From: an uncultured Blautia sp.
Lineage (GTDB): Bacteria; Bacillota; Clostridia; Lachnospirales; Lachnospiraceae
DNA length: 64,000 nt
NCBI GenBank assembly: GCA_958367245.1
Contig: CATXEA010000008.1
Coordinates: forward strand, 47,634 to 111,633
Direction: 5' to 3'
The notes below the pieces were generated by a model. That model was given only the letters and a program-made list of their open reading frames with translations, was not told the origin of the DNA and searched no databases. Position 1 is the stretch's first letter, and every line of letters starts with the position of its first letter. Below are positions 9,286 through 18,238 of this stretch, piece after piece. Made by a program: the position numbers and the translations under genes.

Positions 9286-9314
9286 TTGTAAAAAACATAT
9301 ATCAATGCTATCAT
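9286..9314 (+). promoter_or_regulatory. Promoter of the lipid-kinase gene
   Basis: TTGTAA (9286-9291), a 17-bp spacer ending in TGC, then TATCAT (9309-9314): a sigma-A type promoter with extended -10. The -10 box overlaps the ATG at 9313, which rules that codon out as the translation start and supports ATG 9355. Confidence 0.75.
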
Positions 9315-9354
9315 GGGACTTAAGATTACAGATAATTTATTGAAGGGAATGCTT

Positions 9355-10287
9355 ATGTATTATTTTATTGTAAACCCCAATTCCCGCTCCGGCACAGGAC
9401 GTAAAATCTGGAGCCGTATCCGTGAGGAACTGGCATTAAGAAAAGTTTCTTATAAAGCATATATGACAGAATATGTGGGACATGCAGTGAAGCTGGCAGC
9501 CTCTGTCAGCAGCAAAGGAACGCCCGATGCCCCGGTATGCATCGTAGCCATGGGCGGTGACGGAACTATACAGGAGGTTCTTACAGGTATCCGGGATTTC
9601 GACAGTGTTCTTTTTGGATTCATTCCTACAGGCTCCGGCAATGATTTCTGCAGAGGAATGCATCTCTTTTCCGATCCGGTTGAAGCTCTTGACTGTGTCC
9701 TTAGAAAAGAGCACATTCAGCTCATGGATGTTCCCCGTATGACAGTCGGGAAACGCTCCTGCCGTTTCGGTGTCAGCGCAGGCATTGGATTCGATGCAGC
9801 CATCTGTCACAGAGTACTGGCAAGCTCTTCCAAAAAATACCTGAATCATGCAGGACTGGGCAAGCTTATTTACCTGCTCATTGCGCTCAAACAGCTTCTG
9901 ATCGTAAACCCTACTCCTGTAACTCTCTATCTGGACGGAGGACGGAAACGCTGTTATAAAAAAGCATATTTCACAGCCGTAATGAATCAGCCCTATGAGG
10001 GAGGCGGCTTCATGTTCTGTCCGAAAGCAAGAAATAACGACGGCATCCTCGATGTTATTGTCGTCGAGGGAGTCAGCAGGTTAAAGCTTCTTCTCTGCCT
10101 GCCTACAGCCTTTTTCGGAAAGCATACACACATTAAAGGCGTACATATCCTGCGATGCAGAAGCATAAAGATTACCAGTGCCGTTCCTCTTGCCATTCAC
10201 AGAGACGGTGAGTCCGGCGGCATAGAAAGTGAATTTTCTGTGTCCTTGGAAAAGAAAGCTTTAAAAGTGATAACCCCTGTGTTATAA
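9355..10287 (+). CDS. Diacylglycerol/lipid kinase family protein (YegS/BmrU type)
   Basis: A 310-residue lipid kinase of the DAGK catalytic superfamily, phosphorylating diacylglycerol or a related lipid at the inner membrane face. Visible motifs are FIVNPNSRSG at the N-terminus, the nucleotide loop MGGDGTIQEV, PTGSGNDF and the C-terminal double-psi region with GGGFMFCPKA and NDGILDV. ATG 9355 has AAGGG 7 nt upstream and lies about 35 nt from the predicted transcription start. A PAP2-type phosphatase follows 45 nt after its stop on the same strand, pairing a lipid kinase with a lipid phosphatase. The exact substrate is uncertain. Confidence 0.9.
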   Translation: MYYFIVNPNSRSGTGRKIWSRIREELALRKVSYKAYMTEYVGHAVKLAASVSSKGTPDAPVCIVAMGGDGTIQEVLTGIRDFDSVLFGFIPTGSGNDFCRGMHLFSDPVEALDCVLRKEHIQLMDVPRMTVGKRSCRFGVSAGIGFDAAICHRVLASSSKKYLNHAGLGKLIYLLIALKQLLIVNPTPVTLYLDGGRKRCYKKAYFTAVMNQPYEGGGFMFCPKARNNDGILDVIVVEGVSRLKLLLCLPTAFFGKHTHIKGVHILRCRSIKITSAVPLAIHRDGESGGIESEFSVSLEKKALKVITPVL

Positions 10288-10332
10288 TCCCATTTACTAA
10301 TCATGCATTTTATTTATAAGGAAGGTGAAATT

Positions 10333-11031
10333 TTGGTTAAATTTTATAATAAATATAAGCATGGTCTTGTAATTCTGGCTTATTCCATTGTTTATATCCT
10401 GCTGTTCGCTTACCTTGAGCAGCGGCCGGTTCATGGATACCATATTGTACACACTGTTTTTGATGACTGGATTCCATTCTGCGAATACTTCATCATCCCG
10501 TACCTGCTGTGGTTTCCATATATGATTCTGGCTGTCCTTTATTTTATCTTTATTAACAAAAATAAGCACGAATATTATCAGCTCATATTTAACCTGATGA
10601 TGGGTATGACGATTTTTCTTATCGTCTCTTATGTTTATCCGAACGCCCAGCAATTAAGACCTGCTGAATTTGCCAGAGACAATGTATTTACAGATGCTGT
10701 GAGATGGCTTTATATGACAGACACGCCCACCAACATTCTTCCCAGCATCCATGTTTTTAACTCTCTTGCTATCCACATGGCGCTGACCAACTGCGAGGCA
10801 TTAAAGAATCACAGAGGTATCCGGTTCGGCTCTCTTACACTGACCATACTGATCATCCTTTCCACAATGTTCCTCAAACAACATTCTGTAATCGATGTAT
10901 GTATGGGCTCTACACTTGCCTTATTCGGTTTTCTCTTATTTTATCCGCAGAAAGCGCCGGAAACCGAAACTCTCTTCTCGCTGGATGGCAATGACAGAAA
11001 GAAACCAAAGAAATACAGATATCATTCATAA
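10333..11031 (+). CDS. PAP2-family membrane phosphatase
   Basis: Integral membrane phosphatase of the PAP2 superfamily, about 232 residues with five to six hydrophobic helices. The three-part active site is recognisable in the variant form found in the inositol-phosphorylceramide-synthase-like subgroup: QQLRP, then LPSIHVFNS where the classic form has PSGH, and a last motif KQHSVIDV with His and Asp. TTG 10333 is preferred because GGAAGGTG lies 6-9 nt before it; the upstream ATG at 10303 has no ribosome site. It follows the lipid kinase and probably acts on an undecaprenyl or phosphatidyl lipid phosphate. It ends at a terminator. Confidence 0.85.
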   Translation: MVKFYNKYKHGLVILAYSIVYILLFAYLEQRPVHGYHIVHTVFDDWIPFCEYFIIPYLLWFPYMILAVLYFIFINKNKHEYYQLIFNLMMGMTIFLIVSYVYPNAQQLRPAEFARDNVFTDAVRWLYMTDTPTNILPSIHVFNSLAIHMALTNCEALKNHRGIRFGSLTLTILIILSTMFLKQHSVIDVCMGSTLALFGFLLFYPQKAPETETLFSLDGNDRKKPKKYRYHS

Positions 11032-11050
11032 TTTTTCACTTAATAAGAAT

Positions 11051-11082
11051 GGGGCTCCGCTCAATGCGGACGCCCCGTTTTC
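11051..11082 (+). terminator. Terminator after the PAP2 gene
   Basis: Stem GGGGC-TCCGC / GCGGA-c-GCCCC (one bulge) with a TCAAT loop, followed by GTTTTC. It lies 20 nt after the PAP2 stop and touches the stop codon of the convergent HAD gene, so it could serve both strands. Confidence 0.8.
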
Positions 11083-11701
11083 ATTTACATATTTCCAGAA
11101 GATCCGCAGGTCTTTCAATTCTCTTCCACGGCATCTTCACATCTCCGAAGCCGTAAGCAGCCCAGATAAAGGGAACTCCTGCTTCCTGACACGCATTATA
11201 GTCTCCCATCGTATCTCCCACATACACCGGGGATTTCAGATTATAATCCCGACAGATTTTCATAATATTTTTTCCTTTTTCCATACCTGTATCTCCGGGA
11301 CAGAGATGACCTTTAAAATATTTTCCCAGACCTGATGTTTCCAGAAAGGCTTCAATATATCCCGCCTGACAGTTGCTCACGATATAAAGAGGATATCTGC
11401 CGGACAATTCCTTAAGCGTATCTTCAAGCCCTTCATAAAGAGGCGCGCACTCCTTTAAAAGAGCCTCTTCTTCAGCTTTGCAGCATCCTTCGATAATGCG
11501 AAGCTGCTCTTCTTCGGGAAGTTCCGGAAAAATATGCTTCGCAATGTCTGAAAGAAGCCGTCCGAACAGAGAAGAAAGGTATACAGGGTCAATCTCCATA
11601 TCCATATGTTCTTTTTCATGAATATACTCATTCCATGAGCGGGTAATAATTTCTGTGGCATCCCATAAGGTTCCGTCAACATCAAAAATAATACTGTCCA
11701 T
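11081..11701 (-). CDS. HAD-family hydrolase, phosphoglycolate-phosphatase-like
   Basis: A 206-residue haloacid-dehalogenase-type phosphatase. Motif I is FDVDGTLWD near the N-terminus, motif II is the Ser of IVSNCQAG, motif III Lys is in the MEKGKN region and motif IV is VGDTMGDYNA. A helical cap lies between motif I and motif II, as in Gph/PGMB-like enzymes. ATG 11701 has AGGAAGG upstream; nine further in-frame codons upstream are unlikely to be used. The substrate is a small phosphorylated metabolite that cannot be specified. It is a single gene, convergent with the PAP2 gene. Confidence 0.88.
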   Translation of the reverse strand: MDSIIFDVDGTLWDATEIITRSWNEYIHEKEHMDMEIDPVYLSSLFGRLLSDIAKHIFPELPEEEQLRIIEGCCKAEEEALLKECAPLYEGLEDTLKELSGRYPLYIVSNCQAGYIEAFLETSGLGKYFKGHLCPGDTGMEKGKNIMKICRDYNLKSPVYVGDTMGDYNACQEAGVPFIWAAYGFGDVKMPWKRIERPADLLEICK

Positions 11702-11729
11702 TATTTCCTTCCTCGTCTTTCTTTTCATT

Positions 11730-11796
11730 CAAGAACACTCCAGCGTTCTTGCTGCGAAATGCGCGCTGCAAAGCAACATGTTTTTCTGCGCATTTC
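11730..11796. repeat. Two adjacent intergenic palindromes
   Basis: First palindrome: CAAGAAC ... GTTCTTG (11730-11751). Second: GAAATGCGC ... GCGCATTTC (11756-11796) around a 23-nt loop. They lie between the divergent HAD and sfsA genes. Neither is followed by a convincing T-run. The pair resembles REP-like intergenic elements; no second copy was noticed in this window. Confidence 0.5.
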
Positions 11797-11913
11797 TGCA
11801 ATTTTATCGTAAATTATAATTATAAAAAAATCAACTGTCTTTTTCTACATTTTGTGATATGATGTTACTGTTTAAAAAACAGAAATCTACGATAAACCAA
11901 ACGAGGTAGGACA

Positions 11914-12606
11914 ATGAAATACGAACATACAGAAAAAGCAATTTTCCTGGAACGCCCCAACCGTTTCATCGCCTATGTCAATCTGAACGGCAGAACCGAA
12001 ACCGTTCATGTAAAAAATACAGGCCGGTGCAAAGAACTGCTGATTCCCGGAACAGAAATTATTCTGGAAAAAAGCGGAAATCCTGCCCGCAAAACAAAAT
12101 ATGACCTGATCTGCGTCAAAAAAGCAGACCGCTGGATTAATATGGACTCTCAGATTCCCAACAAAGCAGCGAAGGAATGGCTTCTGAAAGGCAGTCTCTT
12201 CCCCGAAGAAATCCATGTCAAAAGAGAAAAAATTTATGGCAATTCCAGATTCGACCTGTATGTGGAATCTTCCCGACGAAAAGCATTTATGGAAGTCAAG
12301 GGCGTCACTTTAGAGGAAAATAATATTGCCCGTTTCCCTGATGCTCCCACTCAGAGAGGCCTCAAACATGTAGAAGAGCTTATCCACTGTATACAGGACG
12401 GCTATGAAGCCTATCTTCTCTTTGTTATCCAAATGAAGGGAATCACCTGTTTTGAACCAAACTGGAACACACATCCCGAATTCGGAGAAGCCCTTATCGA
12501 CGCCCAAAACGCAGGCGTAAAACTTCTGGCCTATGACTGCTTTGTAACAGAAAACCTCATGGAAATCAGAGATCCTGTCCCTATAAACCTGAAAAAGGAG
12601 ATCTAA
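11914..12606 (+). CDS. sfsA: SfsA family DNA/RNA nuclease homologue
   Basis: A 230-residue SfsA-family protein. The name comes from 'sugar fermentation stimulation' in E. coli, but the fold is an OB-type N-terminal domain with a PD-(D/E)XK nuclease-like core. Visible: RPNRF and HVKNTGRCKELL in the N-terminal part, then SRFDLYVE and FMEVKGVTLE carrying Asp, Glu and Lys of the nuclease motif, and FPDAPTQRG, a strong SfsA signature. Length is normal. mutY follows directly (stop TAA, then ATG), so sfsA, mutY and the glycosyltransferase form one operon. Confidence 0.95.
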   Translation: MKYEHTEKAIFLERPNRFIAYVNLNGRTETVHVKNTGRCKELLIPGTEIILEKSGNPARKTKYDLICVKKADRWINMDSQIPNKAAKEWLLKGSLFPEEIHVKREKIYGNSRFDLYVESSRRKAFMEVKGVTLEENNIARFPDAPTQRGLKHVEELIHCIQDGYEAYLLFVIQMKGITCFEPNWNTHPEFGEALIDAQNAGVKLLAYDCFVTENLMEIRDPVPINLKKEI

Positions 12607-13659
12607 ATGCAGGAAGAATTTATCACCCCTCTGCTGGACTGGTATAAAAATAATAAACGCACTCTCCCCTGGAGAGATAAAAACAATGCCTATTATACAT
12701 GGGTATCCGAAATTATGCTCCAACAGACACGGGTGGAAGCTGTAAAACCTTATTTTAAAAGATTTATCGAAAACCTTCCCGATATCCCTTCTCTTGCCCG
12801 CTGCCCGGAAGAAAAACTTCTGAAGCTCTGGGAAGGTCTGGGATATTATAATCGTGTACGCAACATGCAGGAAGCTGCAAAAACCGTCACTCAAACCTAT
12901 AACGGCAAAATTCCTGAAGACTTTCAGGCGATTCTCTCGTTAAAGGGAATAGGAAGCTATACAGCCGGAGCCATTGCTTCTATCGCCTATGGCATTCCCG
13001 TTCCTGCAGTAGACGGAAACGTGCTTCGTGTAATTACCAGAATGACAGAAGACAGCAGCGATATTATGAAGCTCTCCGCAAAAAAGAAAATCGAACAGGC
13101 GCTTATGGAAATTATCCCCGTATCCTGTCCCGGAGATTTCAATCAGGCACTTATGGAGCTTGGCGCAGTTATCTGTGTCCCCAACGGACAGCCCAAATGC
13201 ACCCAATGCCCCATCGCCCGATTCTGCGAAGCATATAAACATGGCACCATAGAAAATTATCCTGTGAAATCTGCCAAAAAAGCCCGTACCATTGAAGACA
13301 GAACTATTTTTGTCATACAGGACGGAGCCTTTACCGCCATCCAAAAAAGACCCAAAAAAGGTCTTCTGGCAGGTCTTTACGAATTTCCGAACACACCGGG
13401 GCATCTCAGCCGCGAAGAAGCCATTTCCTATGTAGAAAATATGGGGCTTGAAGCGCTTTATATAGAAGAGCTTCCGGACGCCAAACACATTTTTTCCCAT
13501 ATTGAATGGAGAATGACCGCATACAGAATTAAAGTGTCTTCTTTTGAAAAGGCACAAAAAGAAAAACTCATATTTGCAGACAGGAAGCAGACTGACAACG
13601 CTTATGCCATCCCGTCGGCATTTGGAGCATATGTGAAATACATGAAGGAGGATATATAA
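12607..13659 (+). CDS. mutY: A/G-specific adenine glycosylase MutY
   Basis: Removes adenine mispaired with 8-oxoguanine. The helix-hairpin-helix glycosylase domain has catalytic Glu35 in SEIMLQQT and Asp137 in AVDGNVLRV, with the HhH LKGIGSYTAGA at 113-123. The 4Fe-4S ligands are Cys191, Cys199, Cys202 and Cys208, a C-X7-C-X2-C-X5-C spacing with one residue more in the first gap than in E. coli. The C-terminal NUDIX-like 8-oxoG recognition domain (about 230-350) has RPKKGLLAGLYEFP. RBS AAAGGAG lies 6 nt before the ATG. The stop overlaps the start of the next gene (TAATG). Confidence 0.96.
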   Translation: MQEEFITPLLDWYKNNKRTLPWRDKNNAYYTWVSEIMLQQTRVEAVKPYFKRFIENLPDIPSLARCPEEKLLKLWEGLGYYNRVRNMQEAAKTVTQTYNGKIPEDFQAILSLKGIGSYTAGAIASIAYGIPVPAVDGNVLRVITRMTEDSSDIMKLSAKKKIEQALMEIIPVSCPGDFNQALMELGAVICVPNGQPKCTQCPIARFCEAYKHGTIENYPVKSAKKARTIEDRTIFVIQDGAFTAIQKRPKKGLLAGLYEFPNTPGHLSREEAISYVENMGLEALYIEELPDAKHIFSHIEWRMTAYRIKVSSFEKAQKEKLIFADRKQTDNAYAIPSAFGAYVKYMKEDI

Positions 13660-14675
13660 TGAAATTATTAAGTATTGCAATTCCATGTTATAATTCCGAG
13701 AGCTACATGGAAAAGTGTATAGAGTCTCTGCTCGTTGGAGGCGAGGATGTGGAAATCCTTATTGTAAACGACGGTTCTTCCGACCGTACGGCTGAAATTG
13801 CCGATTCCTACGCTGCCAAATATCCAACCATCGTGCGCGCCATCCATCAGGAGAACGGCGGACACGGAGCAGCCGTAAACGCAGGTATCAAAAATGCAAC
13901 CGGACTTTACTTCAAGGTTGTGGACAGTGACGACTGGGTAAACAAAGAAGCGTATGAGGAAATTCTGCGCACTCTTGAAAGCCTTCTGCGCGGTCCCAAA
14001 ACACTTGACCTTTTGATCAGCAACTTCGTTTACGAAAAACAGGGCGCAACGCGCAAAAAAGTGATGCAGTACAGACATTGCCTTCCGCAAAATGAAATTT
14101 TCGGCTGGGATGCTGTGAAACACATGCCCAAAGGCAAGTACCTTCTCATGCATTCCATGATTTACCGCACACAGCTTCTTCTTGACTGTGGTCTGGAGCT
14201 TCCAAGACATACCTTCTATGTGGATAACCTGTTTGCTTTTGAGCCTCTTCCTTTTGTAGAAAACATGTATTACCTTGATGTGAATTTCTACCGCTATTTC
14301 ATCGGAAGAGATGACCAGTCTGTTAACGAAAAGGTTATGATCGGACGCATTGACCAGCAGATTCGCGTAAATAAACTGATGGTTGATACATACATAAGCT
14401 GTAATTTTACAAACAAGCGTCTTCGTAACTATATGTTCAGCTATCTGGATATTATTACAACTGTTTCCTCCATTATGCTGATACGCGCAGGTTCAGAAGA
14501 AGCTCTCCAGAAGAAAAAAGACCTTCTGGCTTATATCAAATCCCAGAACAGACCTCTTTACTCCAAACTCCGACACAGCCTGTTCGGACAGGTGATGAAC
14601 CTTCCCGGTAAAGGCGGACGTAAAATGTCTGTTGCAGCTTACAAAATTTCTCAGAAATTTTATGGATTCAACTGA
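13659..14675 (+). CDS. Family 2 glycosyltransferase
   Basis: A 338-residue GT-A fold glycosyltransferase of family GT2. The nucleotide-sugar domain starts with LSIAIPCYNSESYMEKCIESLL, then ILIVNDGSSDRT and the DXD-like KVVDSDDWVN. The C-terminal 120 residues are helical and have no clear membrane segment, so it is probably a peripheral enzyme decorating a cell-envelope polymer; acceptor and donor are unknown. It is translationally coupled to mutY (TAATG) and ends at a strong bidirectional terminator. Confidence 0.9.
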   Translation: MKLLSIAIPCYNSESYMEKCIESLLVGGEDVEILIVNDGSSDRTAEIADSYAAKYPTIVRAIHQENGGHGAAVNAGIKNATGLYFKVVDSDDWVNKEAYEEILRTLESLLRGPKTLDLLISNFVYEKQGATRKKVMQYRHCLPQNEIFGWDAVKHMPKGKYLLMHSMIYRTQLLLDCGLELPRHTFYVDNLFAFEPLPFVENMYYLDVNFYRYFIGRDDQSVNEKVMIGRIDQQIRVNKLMVDTYISCNFTNKRLRNYMFSYLDIITTVSSIMLIRAGSEEALQKKKDLLAYIKSQNRPLYSKLRHSLFGQVMNLPGKGGRKMSVAAYKISQKFYGFN

Positions 14676-14702
14676 TTTTTCCGTATTTACCACTCAGGAA
14701 AC

Positions 14703-14742
14703 AAAAAGATTCAGGAACCCCTCAGGATTCCTGAATCTTTTT
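14703..14742. terminator. Bidirectional terminator
   Basis: A perfect 15-bp stem AAAAAGATTCAGGAA / TTCCTGAATCTTTTT with a 10-nt loop. It separates the glycosyltransferase gene from the convergent small membrane-protein gene, whose stop codon it overlaps. Confidence 0.92.
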
Positions 14743-15034
14743 ATTTTTTGCATTTGGTTTTCAAGTAGTAAATCAAGACTGCCAGGATGATTACCAATAC
14801 TACAATGTAGCCGATTTTTGCAGCCACAGTAGTCGTGAAATGGTCGATTCCTGTTACGACGCCGATTGCAAGCAGGGCAATACCGCTTGCTTTCTCCATT
14901 TTTTCTTCATCGTAAAGTCTTTTTCTTTTTGCAGCGTCTCCGCCTGACATGAAGAAGCTTCCGTGTCCGGTCAAAAGCATAATGCCTATCACAATCGCGC
15001 CAACTGTTAATATCAAATCTAAAGCACCCATCAT
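14741..15034 (-). CDS. Small two-helix membrane protein, DUF3784-like
   Basis: A 97-residue protein with a hydrophobic segment at about 5-25, a polar linker rich in Lys/Arg/Asp (about 33-45), and two further hydrophobic stretches at about 48-64 and 72-90, ending in a Lys-rich tail. The layout resembles DUF3784-type small membrane proteins. Two adjacent ATG codons (15034 and 15031) follow AAGGGG; either may start. No function is known. It lies alone between two terminated units. Confidence 0.6.
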   Translation of the reverse strand: MMGALDLILTVGAIVIGIMLLTGHGSFFMSGGDAAKRKRLYDEEKMEKASGIALLAIGVVTGIDHFTTTVAAKIGYIVVLVIILAVLIYYLKTKCKK

Positions 15035-15079
15035 TTTTCCCCTTATCTGTCATTCAAAATATTTCTTCTGTTGTACTGC

Positions 15080-16636
15080 CTAATAGAAGCAGACAATCGG
15101 TACATCATACTGGATAATATCATAAAGCACTGCCGCATTGCTTGGCGGAAGATTGATACATCCGTGGGAACCGCCGCCATAGAAACGGTCGCCGCCAAAA
15201 TACGGCTGCCAGTTAGCATCGTGGAAACCGATTCCTCCGTTAAATGGCATCCAGTAATTTACCGGCTGCTCGTATTCGTACTTACCGTCAGGCTGTAAGG
15301 CTCCTCGAAGGACATCCGGGCTCTTCTTATAGTACAGGGTAAAGATTCCCGGAGGAGTGATCCTGTCCTCATATGTCATATCTCCGGACACAATATCTGA
15401 CTCAAAAATCACAGCGCCGTCCTGATAATAATACATATGCTGATTGCTCAGATCCACTTCAATATAAGTGTTTCCAATATCATTGCTGCCAAATGATCTC
15501 GCTCTCATAGAATAAACCGGTTCTCTTGTAGTCTGAGTTCCGGATTGGATTTCCTGAGTAAGCTGTGCTGCTTCCGCTGCCTGATCGATCTTCCATCCGT
15601 ATGCAGAACCGTAAACATAAACCGTTCTTCCGCTGGTGGTGTAGAATTCTCTGTCCGTACCAACTGTATCGTGCTCTGCCGCAAGCTGCGCCACATAATC
15701 CATGATATGCTGCTGGAAAGAAGCATCGTCCCGGATAAACTGTCCCTTTTCGTCGAAACTCAGCCAGTCCTTAATGATACTTCCGTCAAGCGTAACCGTC
15801 TCCTCACCAAAGGTATAGGTAATGCTTGCCTTCGTAAAGTTATTGCAGGCATCCTTAGCCGCAATCAGCTCAGGGCTGTCCTGCGTCACTGCCGCTTTCT
15901 TGTATACTTCCGGTATCTGGGCAAAATCAATACTGTCTCTGCTCTCGGAAACAGCCTGTACAAGCGCATTGTATGCCTGTCTCATCTCAAGCTGTGTCCC
16001 CTCTGTCTCCGGAACAATCTCAAACTGTGTCTCAGCAAAGGCCACATAAGCGTCTTCCGGCGCTATCTGATTTTCTTCCTTCGCACAGTTAAGCCCTTTC
16101 ACCTCGCTCTTCAGTTTCTCTCTGTCAAAGGTACTGTTTTCTTCCACTTTGAAGCTGTTTTTTTCCCAGAAACAGCGTATCCATTCATATGGTTTCTGCT
16201 GTCGAAGAAGCGCAAGCACTTCTCCGTCCGATACATATTTATATCCAATCCGGTCGCCTGCAATCTGCTGAGGTTCCAGATTTCTGGCAGATACCTGAAG
16301 GGTATAATCTTCCACCTTATCAGCAAGAGTCTGTTCCACCTCAAATGCAGTCTTTCCGGAAACGTCTATTCCATTGATTGTGGTTCCCTCAAAAAATTTA
16401 TCAGAATAATAATATGTGATTCCCGCATAGACAGTTCCTGCCACTGCAAACAGCATTCCTGCTGTAATCCCTGCAATCTTTATGCCTTTGTGCTTTTTTT
16501 TCACCGGAGGCTCAAAAGGGGCGAACTCTTCTTCATCCATAGGAACATAGGTAATCGGACGCGGACGCGCAGATTTCCTCAGTCTGTGGGGATGAGCCGG
16601 CTTCTGCTCATTTTCTTTCATTTCTTCGTTGCTCAT
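15080..16636 (-). CDS. L,D-transpeptidase with N-terminal anchor
   Basis: Cell-wall cross-linking enzyme of the YkuD family, 518 residues. The cytoplasmic N-terminus (1-50) is Pro/Lys/Arg-rich, followed by one membrane segment (about 55-75, IAGITAGMLFAVAGTVYAGI). Two putative peptidoglycan-binding-4-like regions come next, one starting near INGIDVSGKTAFEVEQ. The C-terminal YkuD domain starts near YIEVDLSNQHMYYY and has the catalytic HGC (491-493) in GGGSHGCINLPP. Start ATG 16636 has GAGGAG 7 nt upstream; the further TTG is not favoured. It probably makes 3-3 cross-links or attaches polymers to peptidoglycan outside the membrane. Monocistronic. Confidence 0.94.
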   Translation of the reverse strand: MSNEEMKENEQKPAHPHRLRKSARPRPITYVPMDEEEFAPFEPPVKKKHKGIKIAGITAGMLFAVAGTVYAGITYYYSDKFFEGTTINGIDVSGKTAFEVEQTLADKVEDYTLQVSARNLEPQQIAGDRIGYKYVSDGEVLALLRQQKPYEWIRCFWEKNSFKVEENSTFDREKLKSEVKGLNCAKEENQIAPEDAYVAFAETQFEIVPETEGTQLEMRQAYNALVQAVSESRDSIDFAQIPEVYKKAAVTQDSPELIAAKDACNNFTKASITYTFGEETVTLDGSIIKDWLSFDEKGQFIRDDASFQQHIMDYVAQLAAEHDTVGTDREFYTTSGRTVYVYGSAYGWKIDQAAEAAQLTQEIQSGTQTTREPVYSMRARSFGSNDIGNTYIEVDLSNQHMYYYQDGAVIFESDIVSGDMTYEDRITPPGIFTLYYKKSPDVLRGALQPDGKYEYEQPVNYWMPFNGGIGFHDANWQPYFGGDRFYGGGSHGCINLPPSNAAVLYDIIQYDVPIVCFY

Positions 16637-16698
16637 GAATACTCTCCTCAAATATAAGTATGTGCAAATAAAAATGCACTGAAGCGTTCAACTTACTC

Positions 16699-16704
16699 AT
16701 TATA
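16699..16704 (-). promoter_or_regulatory. Extended -10 box of the L,D-transpeptidase gene
   Basis: On the minus strand TGTTATAAT, a consensus TATAAT with a TG extension, stands 62 nt before ATG 16636. The -35 region is poor, as is common with an extended -10. Confidence 0.6.
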
Positions 16705-16817
16705 ACATACTTCCGCAGTTTTGCACCTGTTATTCTTATTTTTTACATTTTTTTTACACAAATTCCTTTCTGAAACCTGAACAGCCGACCACAGTGTCAC
16801 CTGCAGCCGGCTGCCCT

Positions 16818-18155
16818 CTAGCCAAGTTTCTTTTTCATATCTTTCATCACATAAAAATACATACCTATCAGCAGCGCCGAAGCGATGATCCATGCCATCG
16901 GGCTTGCCATACAGGTTCCGAAATAGCTCATCCTTTCTGCGGCAATCACCGCGGTAATGCCCCTTCCCGCAAGCTCTGCCACACCTGCCATCATCGGAAG
17001 TATTCCGTATCCCATTCCCTGGATTCCATTTCGCAGTACATTCACGAAATGAAGCGGAATCAGAAATATTCCCACACATTTCAGATAAGTATCTACCATA
17101 GGAATGACCTCTGCCGCATTGTCTGAAATAAACAGATAAGATAAATATTTTCCCACTGTAACAAGAACAATTCCTGTGATAACCGAATATCCGATTCCGA
17201 TGATATGCGCCTTCCTGAACCCTTCACGGACACGCTCCAGCTTTCCTGCCCCGATATTCTGGGCATTGTATGTAGCCATTGCAGTTCCAAGAGCCACGTA
17301 TGCCTGGGTAAAAATATTTTCTATTTTATTTCCTGCTGTAAAAGCTGCCACATGATAAGAGCCCAACATATTCAGCGCAGACTGAACCATCATTGTTCCT
17401 ATCGCAGTGATGGAATACTGAAGCCCCATTGGAATTCCAACGCTGATCTGGCTCTTTACCAGATTTCCTCTGAGCTTCCAGTCGCTTTTTTTCAGTCTTA
17501 ACTCAGGTACATACTTCACAATATAAATGAGGCAGAGGATACCGGAAACACCCTGTGAAATTACCGTCGCCCATGCGGCTCCCGGCGCTCCCCAGTGGAA
17601 CACTATGATAAACACCAAATCCAGAATAATGTTTAAAACCGCTGAAATAATAAGGAAATAAAGCGGCGTTCTGCTGTTTCCCAAAGCCCTCAGTATACTT
17701 GCCAGAATATTATATAAAACCTGGGCAAAAATACCTCCGCAGATAATCATAATGTATGTATAAGCATCGTCAAAAATATCAGCCGGAGTATGCATAAATA
17801 CAAGAAGCGCTCTCATTCCAAGCATACTTACTGCTGTCATTATCGCCGAAACAATCGCGGACAAAACTGCTGCGTTTCCCACTGTCTGACGCATTTCCTC
17901 CATCTTTCCCGCTCCAAACTTCTGAGAAGTAAGAACAGTAAAGCCTGCTGTAAGTCCCATGAGAAAGCCGAGAATCAGGAATGTAATCGTTCCTGTTGCC
18001 CCCACTGCGGCCAGACCTTTTGTGCCGACAAATTTACCCACAATAATAGCGTCAACCATACTGTAAAACTGCTGGAATATATTTCCTATAAAAACAGGAA
18101 TTGTAAAATTAAGTATCATCTTAAATGGTTTTCCCATTGTCATGTCAGTCTGCAT
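16818..18155 (-). CDS. MATE family efflux transporter
   Basis: Multidrug/sodium-coupled exporter of the MATE family, 445 residues with about 12 hydrophobic helices in two similar halves. MATE-like features are PVFIGNIFQQFYSMVDAIIVGKFVG at the N-terminus and the matching VGIPMGLQYSITAIGTM at the start of the second half. ATG 18155 is chosen because GGAGG lies 7-9 nt upstream; the longer frame begins at a TTG inside a terminator flank. It lies just after the gpmI terminator hairpin, which leaves little room for its own promoter, so expression may depend on read-through. The substrate is unknown. Confidence 0.92.
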   Translation of the reverse strand: MQTDMTMGKPFKMILNFTIPVFIGNIFQQFYSMVDAIIVGKFVGTKGLAAVGATGTITFLILGFLMGLTAGFTVLTSQKFGAGKMEEMRQTVGNAAVLSAIVSAIMTAVSMLGMRALLVFMHTPADIFDDAYTYIMIICGGIFAQVLYNILASILRALGNSRTPLYFLIISAVLNIILDLVFIIVFHWGAPGAAWATVISQGVSGILCLIYIVKYVPELRLKKSDWKLRGNLVKSQISVGIPMGLQYSITAIGTMMVQSALNMLGSYHVAAFTAGNKIENIFTQAYVALGTAMATYNAQNIGAGKLERVREGFRKAHIIGIGYSVITGIVLVTVGKYLSYLFISDNAAEVIPMVDTYLKCVGIFLIPLHFVNVLRNGIQGMGYGILPMMAGVAELAGRGITAVIAAERMSYFGTCMASPMAWIIASALLIGMYFYVMKDMKKKLG

Positions 18156-18180
18156 CCCATTTTCCTCCGAATTTATTCCC

Positions 18181-18211
18181 AAAAAAACCTCCGTATAAAC
18201 AGAGGTTTTTT
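18181..18211 (-). terminator. Terminator/attenuator between gpmI and the MATE gene
   Basis: AAAAAACCTC ... GAGGTTTTTTT hairpin with a T-run on either strand. On the minus strand it lies 28 nt after the gpmI stop and only 25 nt before the MATE ATG. Confidence 0.8.
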
Positions 18212-18238
18212 GTAATTCATTTCATTGTCACTGTAATT

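Noticed and set aside
9313..9354. Upstream ATG as start of the lipid kinase
   Set aside because: It lies inside the TATCAT -10 box of a good promoter and has no ribosome site; ATG 9355 has one and matches the family start.
10303..10332. ATG 10303 as start of the PAP2 gene
   Set aside because: No Shine-Dalgarno; the TTG at 10333 has GGAAGGTG at correct spacing.
16750..16815. Hairpin after the MATE gene (CAGCCG ... CGGCTG) as terminator
   Set aside because: A 6-bp stem with a long loop and no immediate T-run; not strong enough to annotate.
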